Source: Beroe forskalii (lineage: Eukaryota; Ctenophora; Nuda; Beroida; Beroidae). Taken from it: 64,000 nucleotides of DNA. Position 1 is the first letter of the stretch. Every line of letters starts with the position of its first letter. The stretch is from assembly GCA_011033025.1 (NCBI GenBank), contig WFMF01000534.1:49449-113448 (forward strand), read 5' to 3'. This document shows positions 47,319-59,040 of the stretch, piece by piece. Below the pieces are notes generated by a model. It had not been told where the DNA came from. It ran no database searches and was given only the letters and a program-made list of their open reading frames with translations. The position numbers were made by a program, and so were the translations under genes.

Positions 47319-48773
47319 CAGCTTACAAGACACTTCCCGTTTTAGAGGTTTGACCATGGAAATTGAAAAGCGCATTTGAGTGTTTCAGTTATGACCAGAT
47401 CCACTAGTTGCTTCTGGGTCTGGCGAGAACACTTTTGCTGTCCTTTTAACTTCTACCTGTTTTTAATTTTTTAAGTGTCAGCAGTAATAAATATCAGCGG
47501 CGTATCAGAGTGTAAGCTTACCAATGGATTTAGCATAGTTTATAGTTATCAAAATAGTAATTACGTCGCTGAAGTTAACTAAAGACTTAAAGAAGTCATT
47601 CATATTCTGAACCGATTATTACGAATATCTCAGGTTTTTCCTCCAAGACCCAGGCGAAGCCTTCCTTACAAAGCAACAGGGTGCAGCTACCCTGTCCACC
47701 CCTGGCAAGGGGCTTCTGTGGGCTTCTCACCCCCATCCTATGACACTTTATGCTTCCGACTATATTGTGACGTAGACTGTAGAGGACATAGTTCTCTGTT
47801 TGAAGGGGCCTTTGGACCCCTTTTCAGTGCGTTACCATTTCTGAATGAATAGGCAATCCCTTCAGAATTACCCAAATTTCGCTTTATTGTATACCTAAGT
47901 TATTTTGAAAGTCTGAAGGAGGAATTGGGAGAGCTAACGATATTTTAGGCCATGTATATGAAAAGTATGAAAGAGACCAAAATGGCCCTAGAATTTAAAA
48001 ATCTAAAGCCATGGCCTAAAATATCGCTGCCTCCCCTTGATATCTTCATTACCTATGCACTATTATATTAGATTGAATCAGTTTTTAAAAATTTCAACCT
48101 TCAAGTACCTATCTTATCAAAATTTTCATTTGATTCGCCTTTATCTATCACTTATTTCAAGTACAGTTATGTCAGATTCTCGGAACCAAGCCACAAAATA
48201 TGAAATAAAGTTTGGATGCTTCTCTTCAGAAGCTTTCAATAAACTGAACGAAACAAGAAACCTTGTTGCAACCACAGTACACATCCCGTTCAGATCTAAT
48301 TTGTGAACGGTTTTGATTAATTTGATATTTTTCTTAAAGTTTGCCTTACAAAAGTTGTGTCAAATTTCTTGAAGTCGACAAATCTAGACATAACACTTAA
48401 GTTATGATCTACCCGCTTATATAGTTATATGACCGTGCAAAGTATTCATGTTATTTTTAAATCTCTACGTTAGGTATTACTGTCTTATTAATATTTCGTT
48501 CAACTGGTCATATATTCATCATTCATGTCGGCGACTTGACTAAGTTATTGAAACGATGGCACTGTCTGTATCGATACAGACAGAGAACAGACAGTAGTAT
48601 ACAGACAGTGCAATCGTTTCAATTACTTATTACATTTTGAAATCCTCAAAGTTTAAAATTACAATATGACGAATGAGAACTCAGTCAAGTCGCAGTGTAT
48701 ACACTTTTAACTTCCCAAGTGAATGTTGCCCCTTCCTCCCATTAACTTCCTCCCATCTATCAGCTCTCTGATC
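47319..48773. other. Spacer between tandem paralogues
   Basis: 1.45 kb of AT-rich DNA. A short inverted repeat (ctgtctgtatcgatacagac and relatives) lies at about 48561-48620. No gene is supported. Confidence 0.4.
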
Positions 48774-51700
48774 ATGGCTTCCAACATGATAAAGCTGAAG
48801 CCCCCCGCCAGCTTGCACAACACTAAGAACCATTCGAAGACTTCGAAGCGGAAGCGCGCTGAGATATTCGAGTTGGATTACCAGATGGGGCGCCATTACC
48901 TATGTGGGGTGTGTCACCAGGTAACGTCTCTCACCAAAGGTGGGATTGCCGATCAATATCATGGTTTATTAAAATGGTTTATTATTAAGTCGCCTACTCG
49001 AAAATCAGCCTCAAGCCTCAAGGTATCGAAAAATTTAAACTAGTCCTCTAACCTAATGCCACCAGGGCTTCGATGAGATCCTGGAGTTCCAGGAGCACAC
49101 TCAGTCAGAAGAACACACCTACAAACCAGGTGCTAGCCACTCGTGCCCGGATTAGGCTTATTGCTTCGCCTTGTAATTGTATTCGCAGGGGATTTGGTTT
49201 TTATATGATATCCAATGTTCTGCAATGAGCCTTTTTGAAAAATTGAAAATTAAAGATTGCTGTCTCGGGGAGAGGTGTATCTTATTAATTTCACGAAATT
49301 CCCGATGGCATTGTTTGTTCTGGCACATTGAAATTCTCCCTTAAAGAGCTGAAGAGGTCACTGGACTGGCTTCTTTCCAGGCGTGCGCGGTTCAGATACA
49401 AACAGAGAAAGGCTGGACCAGCCACGTTTCCACGGACAAGCACAAGAGGTGTGTGGAGTCACTCTTCGCTCTGGGGTGTCATGGCGAATACGATGATCCC
49501 ATGGGATGCACCGACCCTGGTAAGATCTACCTTTATTCTCACATGGTGTACACACTACACACGTACACTGTAGGGGTTCGGACACTACGGCACAGGACTC
49601 TAGGGCACTGGACCCTACGGCACAGGACACTACGGCACAGGACTCTTGGGCACACTTTTCAGTTTGGGGGGACGCTGCGGCACACTTTGGTTTTTGGGTG
49701 GACTCTGCGGCACATTCTAAGGCACGGTTGCAGTTAGGGTCATGGAGTAGGGGACATTTGTCCCCAAACGACAAAGCTTTAAAGAGATTGCTGAACATAC
49801 GGTAGATACTGCTTGTTAGCTAACCTTATTAGGATTAGAGATAAGGAATTCGATACTGCTTGTGACCTCATTAGTTCGGACTCATCGGACTTCCGTTCCC
49901 ATGAGAGTATGAGAAGAACATTATGACTTGATTGCACATGAACTCGGCATCTGACGAAACAACCAGATAGTATTCGACAACAACGACGAGGAGAAGCGGA
50001 TCATCATCCTGGCTACCAACAGTAACCTTTACATCCTGGAGGAGAGCTTGAGCTGGTACATTGACTCATCTTCCAAGTCCTGACAACACAATATGCTGAA
50101 ATTTCAAACCTCAACGGTGCTTCCTGGGTCTCCCTTGTGACTAAATTGTCCTAACCCACAAGGATACTTCAACCTACACGGAGTGCTTCCAAACCCTGGG
50201 TGCCCTGAAATACCTCGCTCCTGAAACCATCATGGTGGACGTCCGGCTGGCATATATGATCTCCTTAGGGGCCATCCAGAAATGAGCTCATCACTTGGGT
50301 ATGTATGTATGTTTTGGAAATGATGAGGTAGTGATGAGGTAGTATGTATGTAGGTTTGCAAAATGATGAGCTCATCACTTAGAGGCGAAATTTTGACATC
50401 AACCACTCGTCGTAAAATTGGACCAATGTTGGACCTAAGTTAGCATTTAGATGATCTAACTCAAATTGCAGTAGTGACGTCATTTCAGCCTTTCATATTG
50501 AATAAGTGACGTAACAAAAATCTTGAAATGATGAGATGAGGTTGGGATATGTGTGTATCTTTCCCAAATGATGAGGTAGTGATGAGGTAGTATGTATGTA
50601 TGTTCAAAAAAGGCCGATTTTTGATGTGCTCATTTCTGGATGGCCCCTAATCCTGGGTGTGGAATGTCCACGTTCACGACTAAGTCGTTTTAATAATAGG
50701 AGATATTCCTTTAATTAGTGGAACTTAAATTGTATGTGCCGCAGAGTCCACCCTAAAACCAAAGTGTGCCGTAGCGTCCCTCCAAAACTGAAAAGTGTGC
50801 CCAAGAGTCCTGTGCCGTAGTGTCCTATACCCTACAGTAGAATGATACGAATTCATTATCGTTTCTGATTTTTTGCGACGATGATTTTCATGAATTATGC
50901 TGTATGAGTGTATTTCTAGGATCTAAAATTCTGATCATAACATTATCTTCACTCTGGTGATTATAGTCATCGTCTTCCCTCTAAAATCTTGTGCTTGACC
51001 AGGTGAGTTGGGGCTTCCTGTAAAAGCAAGTGAGATTGACATCAAGCTAGCGAGTTCCCACGGGTACGGGTACGGTGGCAAGATGGCATCTGGCATACCC
51101 ATCGTAGGTTTGGATTACATCACCAGTAAAGTGATGAACAAGTTCAAGGACGTGCAGTATACCTGCACTACGTGTAAAGAAGACTTCACGTTCGAACTCA
51201 GAGGAAACCACCTTTCATCTGATGACCACCTCTTGGAGTATCTGGTAAGTCACTTCCCACAGCAATTAATAATGCTGGATAATCTACAGTAAATACACAA
51301 ACCCGCTCTTCATCACCCAACTCAAAGCTACCCAAACTGAACGTTTGTCTAACCTGGTCTGTGATCCACCGCCATAAAATTTCAACCTTACTCCGAATGA
51401 AAGATATTCTAAATAGCACAATACAACTTCGACGATTGAAATGGGGCCACATTTCAGAGAAATCGTTACTTTCAGAAAGCACATTACCCGGCTTGGTACA
51501 AGGACTCTATGAAGATCCCTGCTGAGTTTGTCATGCAGATCAAGCTCCGGCTGGTTTTCTACGCTCACAAGATAGAGAAGATAGAGATGGACTCCGAGTC
51601 ACAAGGCGCTAAATACCTCAGAAAGAAGTTCCTGGGTGAAGCAACTCAAAGACGACTCCACAAGTATTAATCGTGAAAATTCCATTCGAAAGTATTTATT

Positions 51701-53557
51701 CCATGATCATGGAATGTCTGCCCTTCTTGATGGTTGGTGACTTGGTGTTATTGTAACTTTGTAACTTTGAAACTACGAAGTTAAGAATTTTTTTCAGTAA
51801 AAATAAAATGTTAGGATTTGAGCAATGTCTACTTTCAGCGTGGGTAAGACCAAGGAGGAGCGTGACTACACGGCTAAGCGGGCCGTGCATGGCGACTTGG
51901 AGGCAATTAAAGCCCTGCAGAAACGGGATGATGGCGGCAAACCCGCAAACGCCAAAATTGTATTCGTTAAAAAAGGCGAAATGGACGTTCCAAAATACGT
52001 TTCGTTGGAGAGCGGCCATATCAAAAAGCATTCTACCGCGTCGGGTGACCAATCAGCGAGTGATGTGCAACCTTCAAAGAAAGCAAAAACATATGGCCCT
52101 TCGTTACCAAACATGAGAGAGACTGCAACCCAACAAAACGAGAATTCAGGCCTACAAAAGGAGAAGTTAGCCCGGGCTGCTTCTAGTGCAATGGAAATAG
52201 ACCAAAAAGATGCACCAGTGAAAGCAGAAACCAACCCCAAGAACCAGAGTGCTGGAAAAGCAAACACTACTGAAAATGCACCTGAGAGCTCTGAAGGAGC
52301 TAGTGGTGCACTTACTGAAACATCCACTGCTAAAACGAAACGCGGCGGTACACAAGGTGGAGAGAGAGGAAGGGGGAATGAGAAAAGAGGAAGAGGAAGA
52401 GGGAGTAAAGAAAGAGGAAGAGGAACTGGTGACAGAGGACGAGGGAGTGGGAGAGGGAGTGAGAATGAGCGGAGAGGGAGAGGAAGAGGGGGTGAGGGGA
52501 GAGGAAGAGAAGAGGGGGTGAAGGGAGAGGGAGTGGAAGAGGGAGTGAGGCACGAGGGAATGGAAGAGGAAGAGGGGGTGAAGGGAGAGGGAGAGGAAGA
52601 GGGGGCGAGGGAGAGGAAGAGAGGGGGCGAGGGGAGAGGGAATGAATGGGGTGGACGAGGTAGAGGAAATGCGGGAAGGGGGTCAGGTCGAGGTGGAAGG
52701 GGAGGAGAAGCAGAGCATTACCCCACTGAATCCTACCCCCAACACGAGGAATATTGGCCTGGAGAGCACTATGATTCATATGATCCATATCACGGATATC
52801 CTCTGAGCTATGATGTGGGATATCACGATGAGTCTTATTACGATGAGTCTTATTACCAAGGCTCTCATTATTATGAGGAATCTTATCATAATGATCCTTA
52901 TCATGATGACACTCATTATGAGGATTCTTATCAAAGTAATCCTTATCATGATGAGACTCATTACGAAGTAAGTTGAGCTCCAGATTTTATTATAAAATCA
53001 TCTTAAGTTTTGGCTATTTAGATCCTGAGTATAACTGAATAAGTTACCTGCAATCTTAATAAATTCGACATTTTCATTGTTTCTAATTAACTCATTAAGT
53101 AATTATCCGCAATACAAATGATATCGGATAACAATTACACTCAATTAACTACGCTCTAAGAGCTAATCGTTAATTACTACGCCTTGTCTCAGGGTTACGA
53201 TGCTGGATATCAGGGTTATGATTCCGGATATCAAGAACACGCCCCTCCACCCTACCCGCAATCAGGGGGATTTCACCCACCCTCACACACCCGTCCTATG
53301 GTGAGACAAAACTTTAATGTTAGAAGTGCCTGTGATTTAATGAGACAATGAGACATGTATATACTAATTAATGTCTGTGATCTAAAATAAGACTTACCGA
53401 TCAACGACTGAACAGCCACTTGAACCCCGACCTAGATCTCCCGACTTTATATCTTTATATCCCCCACCTTGGCCTTATATCCCTCGACAAAATTATACTT
53501 GCTGTTATTGATATCTAATGTTTCTCGCAGCGTCGGAGAGGTGATTCATGGCATTGA
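48774..53557 (+). CDS. U1/matrin-type zinc-finger RGG protein, copy 2
   Basis: Eight exons join to 689 residues: 48774-48920, 49066-49129, 49355-49519, 51003-51244, 51476-51663, 51839-52967, 53193-53300 and 53531-53557. Finger 1 is CGVC-x12-H-x5-H. Finger 2 has lost its first Cys (FQAC instead of CxxC). Finger 3 is CTTC-x11-H-x5-H. The large exon encodes a Lys/Ser/Glu region, an RG/EG-rich array (RGRGRGGEGRGREEG) and a Tyr/His/Asp tail of DESYYDESYYQGSHYYEESY type. Such arginine-glycine and tyrosine-rich disordered tails are common in RNA-granule proteins; RNA binding is inferred. The start MASNMIKLK was chosen because upstream codons have no family match; an in-frame Met at 48723 is possible. 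The acceptor at 49355 is supported because exons 2+3 then total 229 bases, as in the paralogue's exon 2. Confidence 0.8.
49567..50838. mobile_element. Mutator-like (MULE) remnant in an intron
   Basis: Inverted ends (ACTGTAGGG, gacactacggcacaggactc, cttgggcacacttttcagt) lie at 49567-49735 and 50735-50838. Between them, IIILATNSNLYILEESLSWY followed by IDSSSK (49967-50083), and YTECFQTLGALKYLAPETIM (about 50163-50267), resemble the N-terminal part of MULE/FLYWCH-type transposases (ATxxNLxxLxxSxxWYxDGTFK). The DDE core is absent and no target duplication was found. It occupies the intron before exon 4 of zinc-finger copy 2. Confidence 0.55.
50268..50647. mobile_element. Tc1/mariner-style MITE nested in the MULE remnant
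   Basis: Ends GGGGCCATCCAGAAATGAGC are exact inverted copies with TA on both outer sides. The interior has repeats of gatgaggtagtatgtatgta. It interrupts the MULE transposase reading: without it, codons before and after would be continuous. It therefore inserted later. Confidence 0.8.
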
Positions 53558-54429
53558 TATTACCTGCAACCTAGAATATATCAGAGGTGACTGCTCTTGT
53601 TCCTACTGTCCCGTTGTCCAGTGCCTACTGTGAAACAAGCTAGTTTTCATTATTATGCTTGCATTGGTGCATTCGTGATACTCATTAACTGTGAATGAAG
53701 TTGACGTTGAGAAATCGTACTGACCGTACGGCGTACTCCCATACTTGAAGTTTTGAAGTATTGATAAATAGTCTGAAATATTGATGAATAAGTCAATAGT
53801 CTGAAGAAGTCAATGATAGTTGATGGGTTGAACAGCAATGAAGAACTATATCGGAAGATTGTAATTACAGAGTACTAATAAAGTAATAATTACGTTACCG
53901 TTTTGACAGATCGTGCTGCATGTATTTCCGTGAAATTATCAATCCTATCTCATTTTGAGTTCCTAATATCATCAATAAGTTGTCGCGCTGTTTCATAACT
54001 GAAGTTGCTTTTTCCACCTGTCATGTGATAAACAACTAATCAGAATATTATCCTTATACTGAAGTACTGAGTCTCAGCTTAATTAGTGCGAAATTATTGA
54101 AAAAAGATCTGTTTCATTTCATTGGTTGGTTTCTTGATTTGGCCGCAGCCAACTGGCCATTGGACCAATGGGATTGGTCCTTAGTAGGCCGATAAAGAGG
54201 TTTAAAATTTGTCTAAATTAAAATGTTATACTTGTGGCTCAAAATTTTTAATGTAACACATACTCACATAACCCTTGTCCCTATCAAATCGAGTTTAATT
54301 ATCATCATGTACCTACATCCAAGTTCATTAATAAAGTTTGTAATTTAGAATTTTCCTCTGCCTAAGCAAATATGATTGGTTGATCAAGAGAATGATATGA
54401 TGTAGAGTTTCCTACCTACCGTGCGAGAG
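53558..54429. other. Spacer between zinc-finger copy 2 and the TBC gene
   Basis: AT-rich, no gene. An AATAAA-like word near 53877 could serve the upstream gene. Confidence 0.4.
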
Positions 54430-57400
54430 ATGGAAAGCGATCCAGAAAACAGAAGCTCAGAATATGACCCAAAGTCCTTGAATAAGTATGGTTTCAGCAC
54501 GTCCAACATGATGTCTTCAGGGTCAAGGTAATCCCCATCTCATTGTTTAAACTTTTTGCATCATGATGAGATCATTTCATTTCATTTCAAGACGAATTAA
54601 AACTACAAACAGTGACTTTTTTAGTTTTGAAATATATATTATAGTATGATGTTTACAGTAGAAATTTTGGCTGATTCCACCGATTTTGCTTCTCGCACTG
54701 TTACAGTAGGCAGGCTCCGTGACAGTTACAATTTTCATTGCGATAATAACTTTGCGGTAATAACTTAAACCCGATATCATTCTAGTTACAATCTGCCTCT
54801 GATACGAGAAAGAGAGCAGAAGTGGTTTGAAATGCTCAAAAACTGGGATCACTCCATGACATATGAGTGAGTACTTAGACTAAGAGCTTAAGAGTGAATT
54901 GCGATATTCATTGCCCATATTCTCCAATTTGTTTGTTTGTTTTGTTCAAGGCAATTACACAATACACACAACCACACAGATATGATAAAGTGAGGAGGCG
55001 GTGTAGGAAGGGGATCCCTCACTCCCTCAGAGCTGCAGCGTGGCGTGCCCTCTGTGGTGGGGCAGACCTCCAGAAACACAACCCTGGCAGATTCGAGGTA
55101 AGTTACTTCTAATAGAACTTAATATTCGAGTTACGGAAGTAACTCTACTACTGATTTATATTCTGATCGATGTCAGGAAATGCAGTATAATTTTGACAGT
55201 TTGGCATCATTCCCAGGAGTTATTGAAGGAAGAGAGCACGTGGTCAGCTACGATAGAGAAGGACCTGCACAGGACCTACAAAACACACGAGCTGTTTGCT
55301 GAGAAGGGCGGAATGGGACAGGCTGAACTCTTCAAAGTACTCCAGGCGTACTCGGTGTACAATCCTAAAGTGGGCTATTGTCAGGTAGCATGCCCTTTAT
55401 TATTCAGAGTTTGCTTAAAGTTAAGCTTTGATTTCCGAACCTCAATGCAGACATGCATAACTCATACGTTTTAACCCTAACTCCAATTCACAGTGATTTG
55501 CACTTCTTAATATCCTGCTATTCAGGGCATGAGTTCGTTAGCAGGGATTCTGCTGATGTTGATGCCAGCCGAGCAAGCCTTCTGGTGTCTGGTGGCTCTC
55601 ATGAGCAAGTACCTACCGGGGTACTACAGCGAGGGCCTCCTAGCCATCCAACTTGATGCCAAAGTCATGGAGTCTCTCGTTAAAGATATCAACCCAGAAA
55701 TCAGCGTGTTCTTGGTTAGTTCATAACATGATTCTTGTCAGAAGTTCCTCATGCTGTGATGAGTTATTTGACCATTGTGTCAGTTTGTTGCTTGATCACT
55801 GTCTAAATTTCCCCAGTTTCTCCACTCTGTCACAGTTTTCTCCAGTTCCCCCACTCTGTCACAGTTTCCCACTGGTACACACTTACAGCTTCCCACTCTT
55901 AACTCTGGCACATTTTTCCCCAGTTCCCCCACTCTGTCACAGTTTCTCACTGGTACACACTTACAGCTTCCCACTCTTAACTCTGGCACAGTTTTCCCCA
56001 GTTCCCCCACTCTGTCACAGTTTCTCACTGGTACACACTTACAGCTTCCCACTCTGATACAGTTCCCAACTCTGAAACAGTCCCCCCACTCTGACACAAT
56101 TCCTCCACTCTGTCACAGTTTCCACCCTCGTCACCACTCGCAGTTCCCCACTCTCATTGCAGGAGCGGCAGGGCATGCAGTCCACGTTTTACTGCATAGA
56201 CTGGTACATGTGTGTCTACACCCGGACACTGCCTTGGGAAACAGTGCTGCGTCTCTGGGACATCTTTCTCTGCGAGGGTAAGTTAGCAACGTCATATTGT
56301 GTCTTTCTGTGCGAGGGTAAGTTAGTGACGTCATGTGAACTACGTCATGGGACCTGTGGTACCAAGTAGCAGAAGAATTGAGGAGTTTTTGTTAGTTCTT
56401 AAGTCGTATAGTGGTTAATCAATATCAATTGTAATATCACGGTTTAGGGACCAATGCAACTCAAGCATTTCTGAAAAGCTTATATCTTTATATCTAAATA
56501 TTTTTTGAAATCTCCTAACCACTTTTATTCAAAGTAGTGATTCATTTTACTTGTGCATTCCATTTTCTTGGAAATCGCTGAAACTTGCTTGAATGAATAT
56601 CTTGTGAAGTTTTTACTTCATTGTTTTACATACTGCGTAGACAAAAGTCCTGTTTCAATGGCTTAATACAATGCTGTTTGTTGTTACAGTCCCAAAATGG
56701 GATAATCGATGATAATTTTGTGAAATTTTCGTTTCTCCACCCACAAAGTATTATAAATTACAATGATCTTAAAGTTACCCTGTTTGTATTGTTAACTAAT
56801 ATAGCATCCAGCCATCCCCAATTTTAGCAAAGTTATATCGGTTAAACCATTCACATTTCATGAAGTAGAACAATCTATGACATTGCTTCGTGTTTGTGAA
56901 TATTGATTCCTCTGTATTTATCAGATTCATCTCTACTCCAATGACCATGAAATCCTCCGAATAATCACTAATTTTTCTCCTATTTCAGGTGTCAAGGTCC
57001 TGATTAAAGCAGGGGTTACTATTCTGCTACTAGCGTTCAGTGACAAGCATGTAAGGGAGAGGTGCAGTAATTTCGGTAAAACCATCAAGTATCTGAAGTA
57101 CCGACTGCCTCAGCAACTCTTACAAGAGGACTACTTTATCAATGAGGTTAGTGTAGCTCTCAACCAAACAACCCAAAGCTATTAGCCCGATAATATAACA
57201 GACGAGAGCCCAAAAATCCTATTGTACTACAAGCCCAAAACTAATAGCATTTTTAGTTGAGACTTGAGAGTGACGCTTGTTTATTATGTTTGAGATGGAC
57301 ATAAAATGGAGAACGGCAAACCGCCTTCTATCAAATTTTGCTCCCCTCAAATACTTGATTCAAATTACAACTTACTAGTCCAAGTAATGGTGACCTAATT

Positions 57401-57829
57401 AATGAGAGATTATGCTACACTCGAGGTACAAAATTCATTTCGCGGGTCATCTTATTTCTGCTGAGCGCGAATACCATTGTCAAAATTGATATAACGGTAG
57501 CGCAAAAAAAAACAATTTAACGTACGTTCGCATGCTACTTTTTGTTGCTTTATCTAGCACATACTTGCATTTCTCAAAATTTGTTGATTTTAGGCGGTCA
57601 TTGTGCAATAGTTTCTAACCGTGACATCTGTCACAGTTCAAAGGGCGGTCCCCTATTATATAGATCAATGAAAACTGCCCAAATTTGGACCCCTCAATTT
57701 GAAATCGTTTTATTAGAATAGTTCTATGGTGATCCATTTCAGCTATTGAGCCTTCAGATATCGGATAAAAAGATGAAGGAGACCCACTTATCTCAACTGG
57801 CGAAACTCAAAGAAATATGCGGACAGTAA
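54430..57829 (+). CDS. TBC1D10-like Rab GTPase-activating protein
   Basis: Eight exons join to 337 residues: 54430-54527, 54786-54866, 54980-55097, 55217-55384, 55526-55714, 56163-56277, 56989-57146 and 57743-57829. The head REREQKWFEMLKNWDHSMTY and the RRRCRKGIPHSLRAAAWRAL motif are typical of the TBC1D10/EPI64 group. Both catalytic fingers of TBC GAPs are present: the Arg finger IEKDLHR and the Gln finger GYCQGMSSLAG. The later TBC block reads WYMCVYTRTLPWETVLRLWD. The protein would accelerate GTP hydrolysis by Rab proteins in membrane traffic. It ends soon after the TBC domain (QLAKLKEICGQ), so it lacks the long tail of vertebrate TBC1D10A/B. All exon phases agree, which supports an intact gene. 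Confidence 0.9.
55810..56150. repeat. ~85-90-bp minisatellite in TBC intron
   Basis: Three full and further partial copies of a unit containing cccccactctgtcacagttt and ctggtacacacttacagctt. Pyrimidine-rich, ending just before the exon 6 acceptor at 56163. Confidence 0.75.
56262..56330 (+). repeat. Duplicated 5' splice donor of TBC exon 6
   Basis: The exon end and donor (tttctctgcgagggtaagtt, then agcaacgtcat) are copied about 43 bases downstream (tttctgtgcgagggtaagtt, then agtgacgtcat). The first copy preserves the frame to the next exon. The second is a ready-made alternative donor adding 43 bases, which would shift the frame. Confidence 0.75.
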
Positions 57830-57929
57830 CTTATTGAAAATCAAAGAGATTTACTCATATCAGTTTGGAAATATCTGATTCCTAGATATTGACATGATTC
57901 ACTATCAACAAGCGAAATGAAATGATCTT

Positions 57930-59040
57930 CGCGGAATTCACGGCGAGATCTCAATAGCATAATGAACGGTGTGCTCCAAGCGGAAGTCTTTGCAGTCGCA
58001 AAGACGGCCGAAATCTTACAGGAACACGCACTGAAGGACAGCAAGATCTTGATAAACTGTGACAGTAAATCTGCTATCCATGCGATTAACAGCACGATTA
58101 TCAAGAACAAGATGCCCCTCAGGGCCAAAAACTCCCTCAACGCACTGGGCCAATCCAATGACGTAACACTCAGCTGGATACCGGCCCATAGTGGTTTTGA
58201 GGGAAACGAGTTGGCCGACCTTACGGCGAAAGCTGGGTCGGCCAATGAAAACAACAGCGCCACCAGTGTCTTATTTCCTATTCCGCGTAACGTCTGTTAC
58301 GCGGCTCTTAGAGGAAGACGTTTGAGGTCTGGACCAGCTCCTTCAAGGCTGACCCTCCCAGAATGTTCGGCATTATGTGGAGGGACAGATTTGCTAAGGA
58401 GCTGCGCAGCATGGGTAGAAGGGACCTGAGAGTGGCCACTCAACTTCTGACTGGCCACGCAGCCCTAAACTACCACCTCAAGAAACTGAACCCCGCTGTG
58501 AATACAACTTGTCCACTCTGCCTGAGTGAAGAAGAGACGGTGTCACATTTCCTCGGAATGTGCCCTGTCCTGGGCAGTATTAGGGCGGAGTTCTTCGGTA
58601 CCTACTACTGCTCAGGGACCGACATCTTCGACAAGTTCAAGATAAACAGGATTGTTAGCTACGCTCATAGGACTGGGCGACTGGAACCTAGAAAAGCCGA
58701 CAACGATCCTGCAGCAAACTAACCTTGGGATCCTCCTGGTCTTGCGACAGGAAGATCCAGTTTAAAGGGTTCCACGGGTCCTGACCCGGGTTAGGACCCG
58801 ACGGTACCCTGGATCACCAACACTGGGCAGGAATTCCCTTCCCACGTAACCATGTTATTCTCACCAAGATGCCCGGCATCTGGTCCTCCTGGGGAGGTAC
58901 GGGACTCGTTCCCATCCACAGTTGCCCTAGCAACAGGGACCTTCCTGCGGGAGGTCCTGTGCTGGGGACTCTGTTTGGATCTCTCGTGGATCCATCCCCC
59001 GTTTAGTAGTAGAACGGTGTGCTACTTCACTTTTGAAGGA
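57930..59040 (+). mobile_element. 5'-truncated RNase H-bearing LINE
   Basis: Encodes an RNase H domain (LQAEVFAVAKTAEIL, ILINCDSKSAIHAINS, LSWIPAHSGFEGNELADLTA) with the E, D and final D of the catalytic set; the first D is missing with the 5' part. After a frame change, a CCHC-like motif follows (CPLCLSEEETVSHFLGMCP), then a stop at 58722 and a GC-rich 3' tail ending near ccgtttagtagtagaacgg. RNase H plus a C-terminal CCHC suggests an I/R1-group LINE. It lies just after the TBC gene. Confidence 0.75.
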
